Positions 1 through 6,903 of a stretch of DNA of 37,574 nucleotides are shown one piece after another. The stretch covers positions 1 to 37,574 of the forward strand of contig DVIC01000026.1 of the NCBI GenBank assembly GCA_018711545.1. Reading direction: 5' to 3'. The translations under genes were made by a program, and so were the position numbers. The stretch is from Fimenecus stercoravium. Its GTDB lineage: Bacteria > Bacillota > Clostridia > Oscillospirales > Acutalibacteraceae. Numbering within the stretch: the first letter of the stretch is position 1; every line of letters begins with the position of its first letter. The notes beneath the pieces were generated by a model that made no database searches, was not told the origin of the DNA, and was given only the letters and a program-made list of their open reading frames with translations.

Positions 1-1
1 C

Positions 2-37
2 GAGAAAGAAGAAAAAGAACCTGCTAAGAAAGCGTAA
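2..37 (+). CDS. C-terminal tail of an upstream gene (partial)
   Basis: The only open frame running into the window from the left ends EKEEKEPAKKA followed by TAA at 35-37. A short Glu/Lys/Ala tail of this kind is common at the C-terminus of ribosomal and nucleic-acid-binding proteins, but eleven residues cannot identify the family. The hairpin at 51-86 follows 14 bases after the stop, which supports a real gene end here. The frame choice is an inference from this context only. Confidence 0.4.
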   Translation, partial: EKEEKEPAKKA

Positions 38-50
38 ATCGGGAAAAAGA

Positions 51-86
51 GAACTCCCCCTCGCAAAAAGCGAAGGGGAGCTTTTT
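51..86. terminator. Hairpin terminator, probably bidirectional
   Basis: A stem of CTCCCC/GGGGAG continuing into TCGC/GCGA encloses an A5 loop. On the plus strand CTTTTTG follows directly, fitting termination of the partial upstream gene. On the minus strand the same arms pair with two G-U wobbles where the plus strand has C-A and A-C mismatches, and TCTCTTTTTC follows, so it could also end a minus-strand transcript from the gene-free stretch at 87-255. Confidence 0.7.
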
Positions 87-255
87 GTGCGTATTTTCGG
101 AAAACGCGGACAGAGCTTACACTCTGCCCGCCACGCCGAAAACGGCGTCTTTGCCGGGCAACAGACATACGCACTTTATGTCAACCCTCAAATTGCCGGA
201 CATGTTTCGTTCATTCGTCGAAACACCGCATTTCTACCCGGTAGGGAAATTATAG
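87..255 (-). ncRNA. Possible structured RNA in a gene-free stretch
   Basis: No convincing gene lies between 87 and 372. Read on the minus strand, a TATAAT box (attata, 249-254) with a poor -35 is followed by nested inverted repeats: GACATA/UAUGUC inside GGCAA/UUGCC, GCCCG/CGGGC around ACGCCG/CGGCGU, and GGGCAGAG/CUCUGUCC. The two ends pair as UGCG-(3x3 loop)-UUUCG with CGAAA-CGCA just before the hairpin at 51-86. The size (about 160-190 nt) and closed-end shape resemble 6S RNA, but no conserved primary sequence was recognised, and strand and class are unproven. Confidence 0.3.
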
Positions 256-372
256 CAGGATTTGCCCGTCGGAAAAAGGCTCTTTGACAAAACGACAAAA
301 AATGTGACCGAAATAACTGTGTGCGCCGCGAAAACGCCTGTCTCCCCCGCCGAACGGTTTGTTGCAAAACGC

Positions 373-401
373 TTGCGCTTTGCGGCGGTGCGTGCTACAA
401 T
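373..401 (+). promoter_or_regulatory. Sigma-A-type promoter of azlCD
   Basis: TTGCGC (373-378) and TACAAT (396-401) are separated by exactly 17 bases, about 40 bases before the azlC start. No leader structure is visible between the promoter and azlC. Confidence 0.65.
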
Positions 402-439
402 AATGCGGCAAAATGTGAGAAAGGAAAGCGGGGGAAAGC

Positions 440-1156
440 ATGGCAGCGTGTGAAAACCGATTTGCAAAAGGGCTGCGCGACGGCGTACCCATTGCGCTCG
501 GGTATTTGTCCGTTTCGTTCACCTTTGGCATGATGGCGGCAGCAGGCGGGCTTCCCACCGCGTTCATCGTCGCAATCTCCATGACCAACCTCACCTCCGC
601 CGGGCAGTTCGCGGGGCTTTCTTTGATGCTTAGCGGCGGTGCATACGCAGAAATGGCGCTTGCACAGCTGGTCATCAACCTGCGTTATGCGCTGATGTCC
701 GTATCCCTTTCACAAAAGCTCCATAAAAGCGTGCGGCTTTTTGACCGTTTTTGGATCGCATTCGGCAACACGGACGAGATCTTCGCCGTGGCAAGCGGGC
801 AAAGCGCGCAGGTGGGCAGCCGCTATATGCTCGGGCTCATCGCCGTGCCGTATATCGGCTGGGCGCTGGGCACTTTCCTCGGCGCGGCGGCGAACAGTCT
901 TTTACCTGAAAGCCTGCGTTCGGCGCTTGGCATTGCGATCTACGGGATGTTCTTGGCGATCTTTATTCCGCCGATGAAAAAGTCCGGCGCAGTTGCGGCG
1001 GTGGTGCTCACGGCGGCGGGGCTTAGCTGCGCGTTTCACTATATCCCGTTTTTGCAGTCCGTCTCATCGGGCTTTGTCATCATCATTTGCGCGGTCGCCG
1101 CAGCGGCGCTCGGCGCGGTCATAAAACCCGTTTCCGAAAAGGAGGACACAGCATGA
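440..1156 (+). CDS. azlC: AzlC branched-chain amino-acid exporter, large subunit
   Basis: This is the large membrane subunit of the AzlCD exporter, known for efflux of branched-chain amino acids and their analogues. The 238-residue length is usual for the family. The family-like N-terminal pattern is visible: a basic lead (RFAKGLRDGVPIALGY), then hydrophobic segments including the SMTNLTSAGQFAGLSL region, and further segments through the C-terminus. The ATG at 440 follows an AAGGAAAG ribosome site. The stop overlaps the azlD start by four bases (ATGA), so the two are translationally coupled. It is driven by the promoter at 373-401. The substrate is inferred from the family. Confidence 0.9.
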   Translation: MAACENRFAKGLRDGVPIALGYLSVSFTFGMMAAAGGLPTAFIVAISMTNLTSAGQFAGLSLMLSGGAYAEMALAQLVINLRYALMSVSLSQKLHKSVRLFDRFWIAFGNTDEIFAVASGQSAQVGSRYMLGLIAVPYIGWALGTFLGAAANSLLPESLRSALGIAIYGMFLAIFIPPMKKSGAVAAVVLTAAGLSCAFHYIPFLQSVSSGFVIIICAVAAAALGAVIKPVSEKEDTA

Positions 1157-1470
1157 CCGCCTATTTCTGGATCCAGCTGGCGGTGATGGCAGGCGTGACC
1201 TACCTTGTGCGGATGCTGCCGCTGGTGATCTTCCGCAAAAAGATCGAAAACCGCTTTATTCGCTCGTTTCTGCACTATATCCCCTATGCGGTGCTTGCCG
1301 CCATGACCTTTCCCGCCGTGTTTTCCTCCACGGGCGGCGGGCTGTGGTCGGCGCTTGCGGGGCTGATCGTCGCGGTGGTGCTCGCCTTTTTCGAAAGAGG
1401 GCTTGTAACCGTTGCGCTGTGCGCCTGCGCCGCCGTGTTTTTGGCAGAATGGCTGCCCACCCTGCTTTAA
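1153..1470 (+). CDS. azlD: AzlD branched-chain amino-acid exporter, small subunit
   Basis: This is the small partner of AzlC: 105 residues with about four hydrophobic segments and the family hallmark TYLVRMLPLVIFRKKI near the N-terminus, followed by FIRSFLHYIPYAVLAAMTFPAVF. The ATG at 1153 is chosen over an upstream in-frame start because it overlaps the azlC stop and lies just after GGAGGACACAGC, a good ribosome site. Together the two subunits form one exporter in the cytoplasmic membrane. The hairpin at 1491-1524 follows 20 bases after the stop. Confidence 0.88.
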   Translation: MTAYFWIQLAVMAGVTYLVRMLPLVIFRKKIENRFIRSFLHYIPYAVLAAMTFPAVFSSTGGGLWSALAGLIVAVVLAFFERGLVTVALCACAAVFLAEWLPTLL

Positions 1471-1490
1471 TATCGAATGTTCTATACAAA

Positions 1491-1524
1491 ACCCCCGAAG
1501 AAAAGCTGCGCTTCTCTTCGGGGA
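1491..1524. terminator. Bidirectional terminator between azlD and fucA
   Basis: CCCCGAAGA pairs with TCTTCGGGG around an inner AAGC/GCTT. On the minus strand it is followed by GGTTTTGT, and on the plus strand by a weaker T-rich stretch. It sits between convergent operons and can serve both. Confidence 0.75.
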
Positions 1525-1548
1525 TCATTGCTTTATCCTCTTTTATTC

Positions 1549-2232
1549 CTACTCTTCGCGGTAATGCTTATAGCCCGGATGCCGGCCCGTGATGCCGTAG
1601 TATTTGCGCAGGTCGATGAGCTTCTGGATATTCTCTTCGGAAATCTCCTTTTCCCCGCCCAGCAGATGCGCCGTCAGGCTGATCTTGGCGAACAGCTCCA
1701 GCGTTTCCATGCGGTAATAGGCAGTGATCGCGTCCGCGCCGACAGTCAGCGCGCCGTGGTTTGCCAAAAGCAGCACGTCGTGCTCCTGCAAATAGGGCGC
1801 GATGGCGTCGGGCACCTCATAGGTGGACGGCGTACCGTAGGGCGTGACGGGGATAGAGCCGATGGCGGCGACCGTTTCGATCATGGTGTAGCGGTCGAGC
1901 GGCACATGCGCCACGGCGTAGCCCGTCGCCGTGGGCGGGTGCGCGTGCAGCACCGCGCCGACATCCTCACGCTCCTTGTAGCAGCGCAGATGCATTTTGA
2001 TCTCAGAGGACGGTCTGTAGCCGTTCTCCGCCTCCAGCACGTTGCCGTCGGCGTCGATCACCACCAGTTTTTCCGGCGTAATAAAGCTCTTGGAAATGCC
2101 GGTTGGGGTCGCTAAGAAATTGCCGTTCGGCAGGCGGACAGAAAGATTGCCGTCGTTTGCTGCCACCCAGCCGAGCTGCCACATTTTATGGCAGATATCG
2201 CACATCACTTCGCGCGTTTCCATGTATTGCAT
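1549..2232 (-). CDS. fucA: L-fuculose-1-phosphate aldolase (class II)
   Basis: It cleaves L-fuculose 1-phosphate to dihydroxyacetone phosphate and L-lactaldehyde in the cytoplasm. The 227-residue protein carries the zinc-aldolase pattern: NDGNLSVRL near the N-terminus, the acidic catalytic residue in SSEIKMH (Glu77), the HAH pair (His96, His98) and NHGA (His159), which match the metal ligands of the E. coli enzyme (about 215 residues). The ATG at 2232 follows GGAAAGGA by about eight bases; an upstream in-frame TTG lacks a ribosome site. It is the last gene of the fuc operon, 20 bases after fucU. A related pentulose or rhamnulose phosphate specificity cannot be ruled out from sequence alone. 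Confidence 0.88.
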   Translation of the reverse strand: MQYMETREVMCDICHKMWQLGWVAANDGNLSVRLPNGNFLATPTGISKSFITPEKLVVIDADGNVLEAENGYRPSSEIKMHLRCYKEREDVGAVLHAHPPTATGYAVAHVPLDRYTMIETVAAIGSIPVTPYGTPSTYEVPDAIAPYLQEHDVLLLANHGALTVGADAITAYYRMETLELFAKISLTAHLLGGEKEISEENIQKLIDLRKYYGITGRHPGYKHYREE

Positions 2233-2252
2233 AGTTTTGCTTCCTTTCCCTA

Positions 2253-2693
2253 TCAATCCGTCACAACGCCCTTTTGCAGCAGCAGATTGGCATACAGCGC
2301 CTGTTCACCGGTCGCAATGATCAGGTATGCGCCTTTGGCGCGCTCATAAAAGGCAAAGCGCTCGATCTCCTCGATCGTGTCCGCGCCGCGCGCGTCGTAT
2401 TTTGCAAGGATACCATCATAAACGTCCCAGATCGGGGTCTCTACAGGATCGCCCGGAACGATCTGCATGCGCCCTACGGGCTTTTCCACATAGGTGTCCA
2501 GCGGCACAAGCTGTAAAATTGCATCCAATATTTCCGGGATGCCGTGTCCGTCCATACGCACGACCACCGCATTTTTGCCCACGGTATGTACCGGGAAATT
2601 GCCGTCCGCAAGCACCAGCGTGTCGCCGTGCCCCATTTCACAAAGCGCCTTTAAGAGCGCAGGCGGTAGAATTTTCGGGATTCCTTTTAACAT
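2253..2693 (-). CDS. fucU: L-fucose mutarotase (RbsD/FucU family)
   Basis: FucU interconverts the alpha and beta anomers of L-fucose and so feeds the isomerase. The 146-residue protein has the RbsD/FucU fold signature: MLKGIPKILPP at the start, MGHGDTLVLADGNFP with His22 and Asp30, and a C-terminal GEQALYANLLLQKGVV. E. coli FucU is 140 residues. The start at 2693 overlaps the end of the kinase gene (ATGTTAA) and follows GAAGGTGA. The long upstream extension of the frame is a shadow of the kinase gene. Having its own mutarotase supports fucose over rhamnose as the operon's substrate, because rhamnose operons usually carry the unrelated RhaM. Confidence 0.9.
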   Translation of the reverse strand: MLKGIPKILPPALLKALCEMGHGDTLVLADGNFPVHTVGKNAVVVRMDGHGIPEILDAILQLVPLDTYVEKPVGRMQIVPGDPVETPIWDVYDGILAKYDARGADTIEEIERFAFYERAKGAYLIIATGEQALYANLLLQKGVVTD

Positions 2694-4165
2694 AAGCCTG
2701 TCACCTTCAAAAATCGTTGATATGCCGCGTCTGTGTCCTCCGGCGGGTGCGGTGTGAAAAGCTGCGGCTGTTCGCACCGACGTACAAGTGCACGTGCGGC
2801 CGGCAGATCTTTTACCGTACCGTCGGCAAGCATCTGCAAAAGCAGATTCCCGTAGGCAGTCGCTTCTACGGGTCCCGCGCACACGGTTTTCTGACAAATA
2901 TCCGCCGCAAGCGCGCATAAAAGCCGATCCTTGACGCCGCCGCCGACGATGTGCAGCGTATCATAGCGCTTCTGCGTACAGCGCTCGATCTGCCCGATCG
3001 CATAGCGGTATTTCATGGCAAGGCTGTCGTAAATACAGCGAAGCACCTCCGCCTTGCTTTCGGGGACGGTCTGGCCCGTTTCGGCGCAGTATGCCCGAAT
3101 GCGCTTTGGGATGTTCCCGGTCGGCGCAAAGCGTGCGTCGTCGGGATCGATAAAGCTTTGAAACGGCTTTGCTTCCTTGGCAAGCGACTCCATTTCGGCA
3201 AAGGAAAGCGCTTTACCCTCGCGCTGCCACTGCCGCCGCGTCTCCTGAACGAGCCAAAGCCCGATGATGTTTTTTAAGAAAGATGCCTTCCCGCCGTAGC
3301 CGCCCTCATTAGTGACGTTGCAGCGGTAAGCCTCGTCCGTGATCAGCGGTGCGGCAAGCTCTGTGCCGAGAAGCGACCATGTTCCGCAGCTTAAGAACAG
3401 AAAATCTTCTGTTTCTGCGGGCACGCTTGCCATGGCGCACTGCGTGTCGTGTCCCGCCACGGCGGTCACGCGCGTGGGGGTAAGGCCCAGTTCCTCGCAA
3501 AGCGCCGGGCGAAGCTGTCCGACGGGCGTTGCGGTCGGTATCACATCGGGGAACAGCTGCTTCGGGATGCCCAAAGCGGACAGCACACGGTCGGACCAGA
3601 CCCGCCGTTTTGCATCCAAAAGCTGTGTAGTGGAAGCAATCGAGTATTCCGCACGCCGCTCGCCCGTCAACAGGTAGTTGAACAGGTCGGGCATGAGCAG
3701 CAGCGTTTCTGCGTTTTCGAGCACCTGCGGCCGCTTCGTTTTCAGTGCGAGCAGCTGGAACGCGGTGTTGATCTCCATGAACTGATTGCCCGTGATTTGA
3801 TAGAACTCTTCACGCGGGAGCTTTTGAAACGCCTGCCCGAGCGTGCCCGCCGTGCGCGCGTCGCGGTAGTGCACGGGGTTTTCGAGCAAAAAGCCGTCTT
3901 TATCCAAAAGCCCGAAGTCCACGCCCCAGGTGTCCACGCCGATGCTTTCTACCGCACCGTATGCCTTGGATTTCAGCAACGCCTGCTTGATCTCGTAAAA
4001 CAGCCGCAGCACGTCCCAATACAGCGTGCCGCAGACCTCGACGGGGTCGTTTTGGAACCGGTGGATCTCCTCTAAAGCGAGCGTCTCGCCGTTGTATTTC
4101 CCAAGGATGGCGCGCCCGCTTGACGCACCGAAATCCAGGCACAGATACCGTTTTTCGGCGCTCAT
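2687..4165 (-). CDS. L-fuculokinase of the rhamnulokinase (RhaB) subfamily, FGGY
   Basis: This ATP-dependent sugar kinase most likely phosphorylates L-fuculose at O1. The 492 residues show the FGGY-kinase order: phosphate loop DFGASSGR (11-18), DTWGVDFG (78-85), HYRDART, PDLFNYLLTG, the catalytic-base motif GHDT (Asp240) and SCGTWSLLG (259-267). The sequence texture, including TNEGGYGG and FLKNIIGLWLVQE, is that of rhamnulokinases rather than E. coli FucK. It lies between fucI and fucU with ATGA and ATGTTAA overlaps, so operon context argues for fuculose as substrate. L-rhamnulose, a close analogue, could be a second substrate; this is inference. Confidence 0.85.
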   Translation of the reverse strand: MSAEKRYLCLDFGASSGRAILGKYNGETLALEEIHRFQNDPVEVCGTLYWDVLRLFYEIKQALLKSKAYGAVESIGVDTWGVDFGLLDKDGFLLENPVHYRDARTAGTLGQAFQKLPREEFYQITGNQFMEINTAFQLLALKTKRPQVLENAETLLLMPDLFNYLLTGERRAEYSIASTTQLLDAKRRVWSDRVLSALGIPKQLFPDVIPTATPVGQLRPALCEELGLTPTRVTAVAGHDTQCAMASVPAETEDFLFLSCGTWSLLGTELAAPLITDEAYRCNVTNEGGYGGKASFLKNIIGLWLVQETRRQWQREGKALSFAEMESLAKEAKPFQSFIDPDDARFAPTGNIPKRIRAYCAETGQTVPESKAEVLRCIYDSLAMKYRYAIGQIERCTQKRYDTLHIVGGGVKDRLLCALAADICQKTVCAGPVEATAYGNLLLQMLADGTVKDLPAARALVRRCEQPQLFTPHPPEDTDAAYQRFLKVTGLC

Positions 4166-5952
4166 TTATACATCGGGCCGAACGCCGCGCACGCGCGGAA
4201 GTCCTGCCCCTCCTTATCCATGCCGAACGCATTCCACACCGCAGGGCGGAAGATCTTTTCCTCCGGCACGTTGTGCATGCACACGGGGATGCGCAGAATC
4301 GAGCACAGCGTGATGAGATCCGCGCCGATGTGCCCGTAGCTGATCGCGCCGTGGTTCGCGCCCCAGTTGTTCATCACGTCATATGCCGATTTGAATGCAC
4401 CCTTGCCCGTAAGCCGCGGCGCAAACCAGGTGCACGGCCAGGTATAGTCGGTACGCTTCCAGAGCTTATCGGAGACTTCGTCGGGCAGGGCGACGGTGTA
4501 GCCTTCCGCGATCTGCATAACAGGGCCCAAACCCTTGACGATATTTAAGCGGCACATTGTGGCGGGCATTTCGCTGCGCGTTAAGAAGCGCGAGGAGAAG
4601 CCGCCGCCGCGGAAATAGCCCATGTCCGCCGCATTCCAGGTGGTCGCGTCCAAGCATGCCTTGCAGTCCGCTTCGGTCATTTCCCAAAACGGCTTGACAA
4701 CGCCGTTGCCGTTTGCATCCTTGACCGCACCGCAGAAATCCAGACAGGACGCGCCGGAGTTGATCAGGTGGATAAAGCCGCCCGCTTCCGCCGCCTTGCC
4801 GGTGAGTGTATAGCCTGCCGCTTTTTTGACCGCCTCGGGGCTCCAGAACGTGCGCATGTCGGAGAACATCTGCGCGGTATTCGTAAGCAATTTACCAAAC
4901 AGCATGGAGACGCCGTTGAGCGTGTCGTTTTCCGTTGCGAGCACATACGGCTCGCGCGCGCCGTTCCAGTCAAACGACGAGTTGAGCAGCGCTTCGGGGA
5001 AATCGCAGTTCGGATAATGGTCTGTCCACTGCCGCTGCCCTTGGAAGCCGCCGCACAGCGCGTTGTGCCCAACCGCCTCTTCCTCGCGGCCCTCGGGCAG
5101 GTTCGGGTTGCCCGCATACAGGTCTTTGATGATGCACATCATCTTGACGACGAATTCCCACGCCTCTTCCTTTTGTGCGTCGGTCTTCTTGAACCAGTCG
5201 GGGTTTTTGTCAAAGCCTTCCTTGCAATTCGCCTTTGCCCAGGCGAGCGCCTTCTGGAATTCGGCTTCGTCGTAAATCCCCTCTTCCATGCGGCGGAGGA
5301 TCTCGACCTCGTCCACGGACTCCACACGCATGCCGAGATATTCCTCAAAGAAATCCGGGTTGATGATCGATCCCGCGATACCCATGCAAATGGAGCCGAT
5401 CTGCAAATAGGATTTGCCGCGCATGGTCGCAGCCGCTACTGCCGCACGGCCGAAGCGCAGCAGCTTTTCTTTCACATCATCGGGGATCTCCGTTTCGTCG
5501 GCGTCCTGCACATCGCGCCCGTAAATACCGAACGCGGGCAGCCCCTTTTGCGCGTGCGACGCGAGCACGGAGGCGAGATACACTGCACCCGGCCGCTCGG
5601 TGCCGTTGAAGCCCCAAACCCCTTTGATGGTGTTTTTGTCCATATCCATGGTTTCCGAGCCGTAGCACCAGCAGGGCGTGACCGTCAGCGTGATGGCAAC
5701 GCCTGCCTTGCGGAATTTGTCCTCGCACGCGGCGGCCTCCGCCACGCGGCCGATGGTGGTGTCGGCAAGGACGACTTGGACGGGTTCGCCGTTCGTATAC
5801 CGCAGATTTTCACGGAACAGCGCCGCCGCAGCCTTCGCCATCCCCATGGTCTGCGCCTCGAGCGACTCGCGTACCTTCAAAGGCCCGCGCCTGCCGTCGA
5901 TGGTCGGTCGGATGCCGATCACGGGATAATCGCCTACATATCTGTTGCTCAT
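4162..5952 (-). CDS. fucI: L-fucose isomerase
   Basis: This enzyme converts L-fucose to L-fuculose with a divalent metal, usually Mn2+, in the first committed step of the pathway. At 596 residues it matches the E. coli protein (591) and is collinear with it. The metal and proton-transfer residues are visible as Glu341 in ATENDTLNG, Asp365 in SDMRTFW and His534 in NNWGANHG. D-arabinose is a known side substrate of the family. The ATG at 5952 follows GAGAGGAG. It is the first gene of the operon and divergent from the AraC-type regulator, with which it shares a 111-bp control region. Confidence 0.95.
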   Translation of the reverse strand: MSNRYVGDYPVIGIRPTIDGRRGPLKVRESLEAQTMGMAKAAAALFRENLRYTNGEPVQVVLADTTIGRVAEAAACEDKFRKAGVAITLTVTPCWCYGSETMDMDKNTIKGVWGFNGTERPGAVYLASVLASHAQKGLPAFGIYGRDVQDADETEIPDDVKEKLLRFGRAAVAAATMRGKSYLQIGSICMGIAGSIINPDFFEEYLGMRVESVDEVEILRRMEEGIYDEAEFQKALAWAKANCKEGFDKNPDWFKKTDAQKEEAWEFVVKMMCIIKDLYAGNPNLPEGREEEAVGHNALCGGFQGQRQWTDHYPNCDFPEALLNSSFDWNGAREPYVLATENDTLNGVSMLFGKLLTNTAQMFSDMRTFWSPEAVKKAAGYTLTGKAAEAGGFIHLINSGASCLDFCGAVKDANGNGVVKPFWEMTEADCKACLDATTWNAADMGYFRGGGFSSRFLTRSEMPATMCRLNIVKGLGPVMQIAEGYTVALPDEVSDKLWKRTDYTWPCTWFAPRLTGKGAFKSAYDVMNNWGANHGAISYGHIGADLITLCSILRIPVCMHNVPEEKIFRPAVWNAFGMDKEGQDFRACAAFGPMYK

Positions 5953-5984
5953 AGGGGTGCTCCTCTCGTTTTTATTCTTTTTTC

Positions 5985-5990
5985 ATTATA
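5985..5990 (-). promoter_or_regulatory. Likely -10 box of the fuc operon promoter
   Basis: On the minus strand TATAAT (attata at 5985-5990) lies about 33 bases before fucI, but the stretch 17 bases upstream is an A-rich run with no recognisable -35. A good -10 with a missing -35 is what an activator-dependent promoter looks like, consistent with control by the adjacent AraC-type protein. The activator site itself was not identified. Confidence 0.45.
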
Positions 5991-5993
5991 CTG

Positions 5994-6039
5994 TTGTTTT
6001 TTTAGGAAAACTTGTAGTATACTATCTATAAAGTATAAT
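5994..6039 (+). promoter_or_regulatory. Candidate promoter region of the AraC-type regulator
   Basis: Two overlapping possibilities are seen: TTGTTT (5994-5999) with TATACT (6018-6023) at 18-base spacing, or TTGTAG (6012-6017) with TATAAT (6034-6039) at 16-base spacing. The region also holds the perfect 10-bp palindrome TAGTATACTA (6015-6024), which may just be part of the promoter. Confidence 0.4.
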
Positions 6040-6063
6040 AATATTCACTTTTTTGAGGTGTAT

Positions 6064-6903
6064 ATGCTTACGAGAGCCGTTCAGGAACAAAGACCGCGGG
6101 GCACATTTGCCTTTCCGCTGGAATTTCACCATGTCGACAAGACCCATCCGCGTTACCACATGCCGCTGCATTGGCACATGGATTATGAGCTGATCCGCGT
6201 GCTTTCGGGAGAGCTATCCCTCTCGCTCGACACGCGCAGCCTGACGCTTTTCCCGGGCGATGTGGCGCTCGTGCAGGAGGGCGTCGTGCACGGCGGCGTG
6301 CCAAGGGAGTGCGTATACCAATGCATCGATATGGATCTAAACGCATTTCTGCGCGGCAATGTACCCGACTTTGCGGATTCGGATACCGTCGTCCTCGACG
6401 CGACCTTTCCGAAAGACAGCGAAGAAGCGCGCACCATCGGGCGGCTGTTCGATACCGTGCAGGCAGCAGGCACAGGGTATGCCTTTTTGGCGCAGGGGCT
6501 TATTTTACAGCTTGTGGGGCTGATCTTACAAAATCATCGGTACGTTTCAAACGGGGAACGCACGGCGCGCTCTCAGCGGCGCGTGCGGCAGCTGAAAAGC
6601 GCACTGAAATGCATCCGCAAGCGCTATGCAAGACCCGTCACACTGAATGAGCTCGCCGAGGCGGCGGGGATGTCGCCGCGCTATTTCTGCCGCTTTTTCT
6701 CGGAAATGACCGGGCGCACGCCCATTGATTATCTGAACTTTTACCGCGTGGAGCGCGCCTGCGAGCGGCTGACCTATACAGACGAAAGCGTCACGGAGAT
6801 CGCGCTTTCCTGCGGCTTTAACGATTTAAGCTATTTTGTCAAGACCTTCCGCAAATACAAGGGCACGACGCCGAAACAATATCGGAAAGGAAGCGCCGTA
6901 TGA
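6064..6903 (+). CDS. AraC-family regulator of the fucose operon
   Basis: This 279-residue protein has an N-terminal cupin-like sensor half (the PLHWHMDYELIRVLSGELSL pattern, then FPGDVALVQEGVVHGG) and a C-terminal pair of helix-turn-helix units. The second half shows TLNELAEAAGMSPRYFCRFF and the AraC signature VTEIALSCGFNDLSYFVKTFRKYKGTTPKQYR. The ATG at 6064 follows GAGGTG. The frame stays open far upstream, antisense to fucI, but that part is a shadow. Divergent placement next to fucI suggests it senses fucose or a pathway intermediate and activates the operon; this is inference. Confidence 0.88.
   Translation: MLTRAVQEQRPRGTFAFPLEFHHVDKTHPRYHMPLHWHMDYELIRVLSGELSLSLDTRSLTLFPGDVALVQEGVVHGGVPRECVYQCIDMDLNAFLRGNVPDFADSDTVVLDATFPKDSEEARTIGRLFDTVQAAGTGYAFLAQGLILQLVGLILQNHRYVSNGERTARSQRRVRQLKSALKCIRKRYARPVTLNELAEAAGMSPRYFCRFFSEMTGRTPIDYLNFYRVERACERLTYTDESVTEIALSCGFNDLSYFVKTFRKYKGTTPKQYRKGSAV

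Noticed and set aside
6015..6024. Palindrome TAGTATACTA in the fucI-araC intergenic region as an operator
   Set aside because: AraC proteins usually bind direct repeats, and the palindrome coincides with a plausible -10 box, so it is not called as an operator.
4768..6063. Long plus-strand frame antisense to fucI that runs into the AraC-type gene
   Set aside because: The translated sequence has no family likeness, has no ribosome site, and lies opposite a certain fucI gene. High GC with codon bias keeps the opposite frame open. The real AraC start is 6064.
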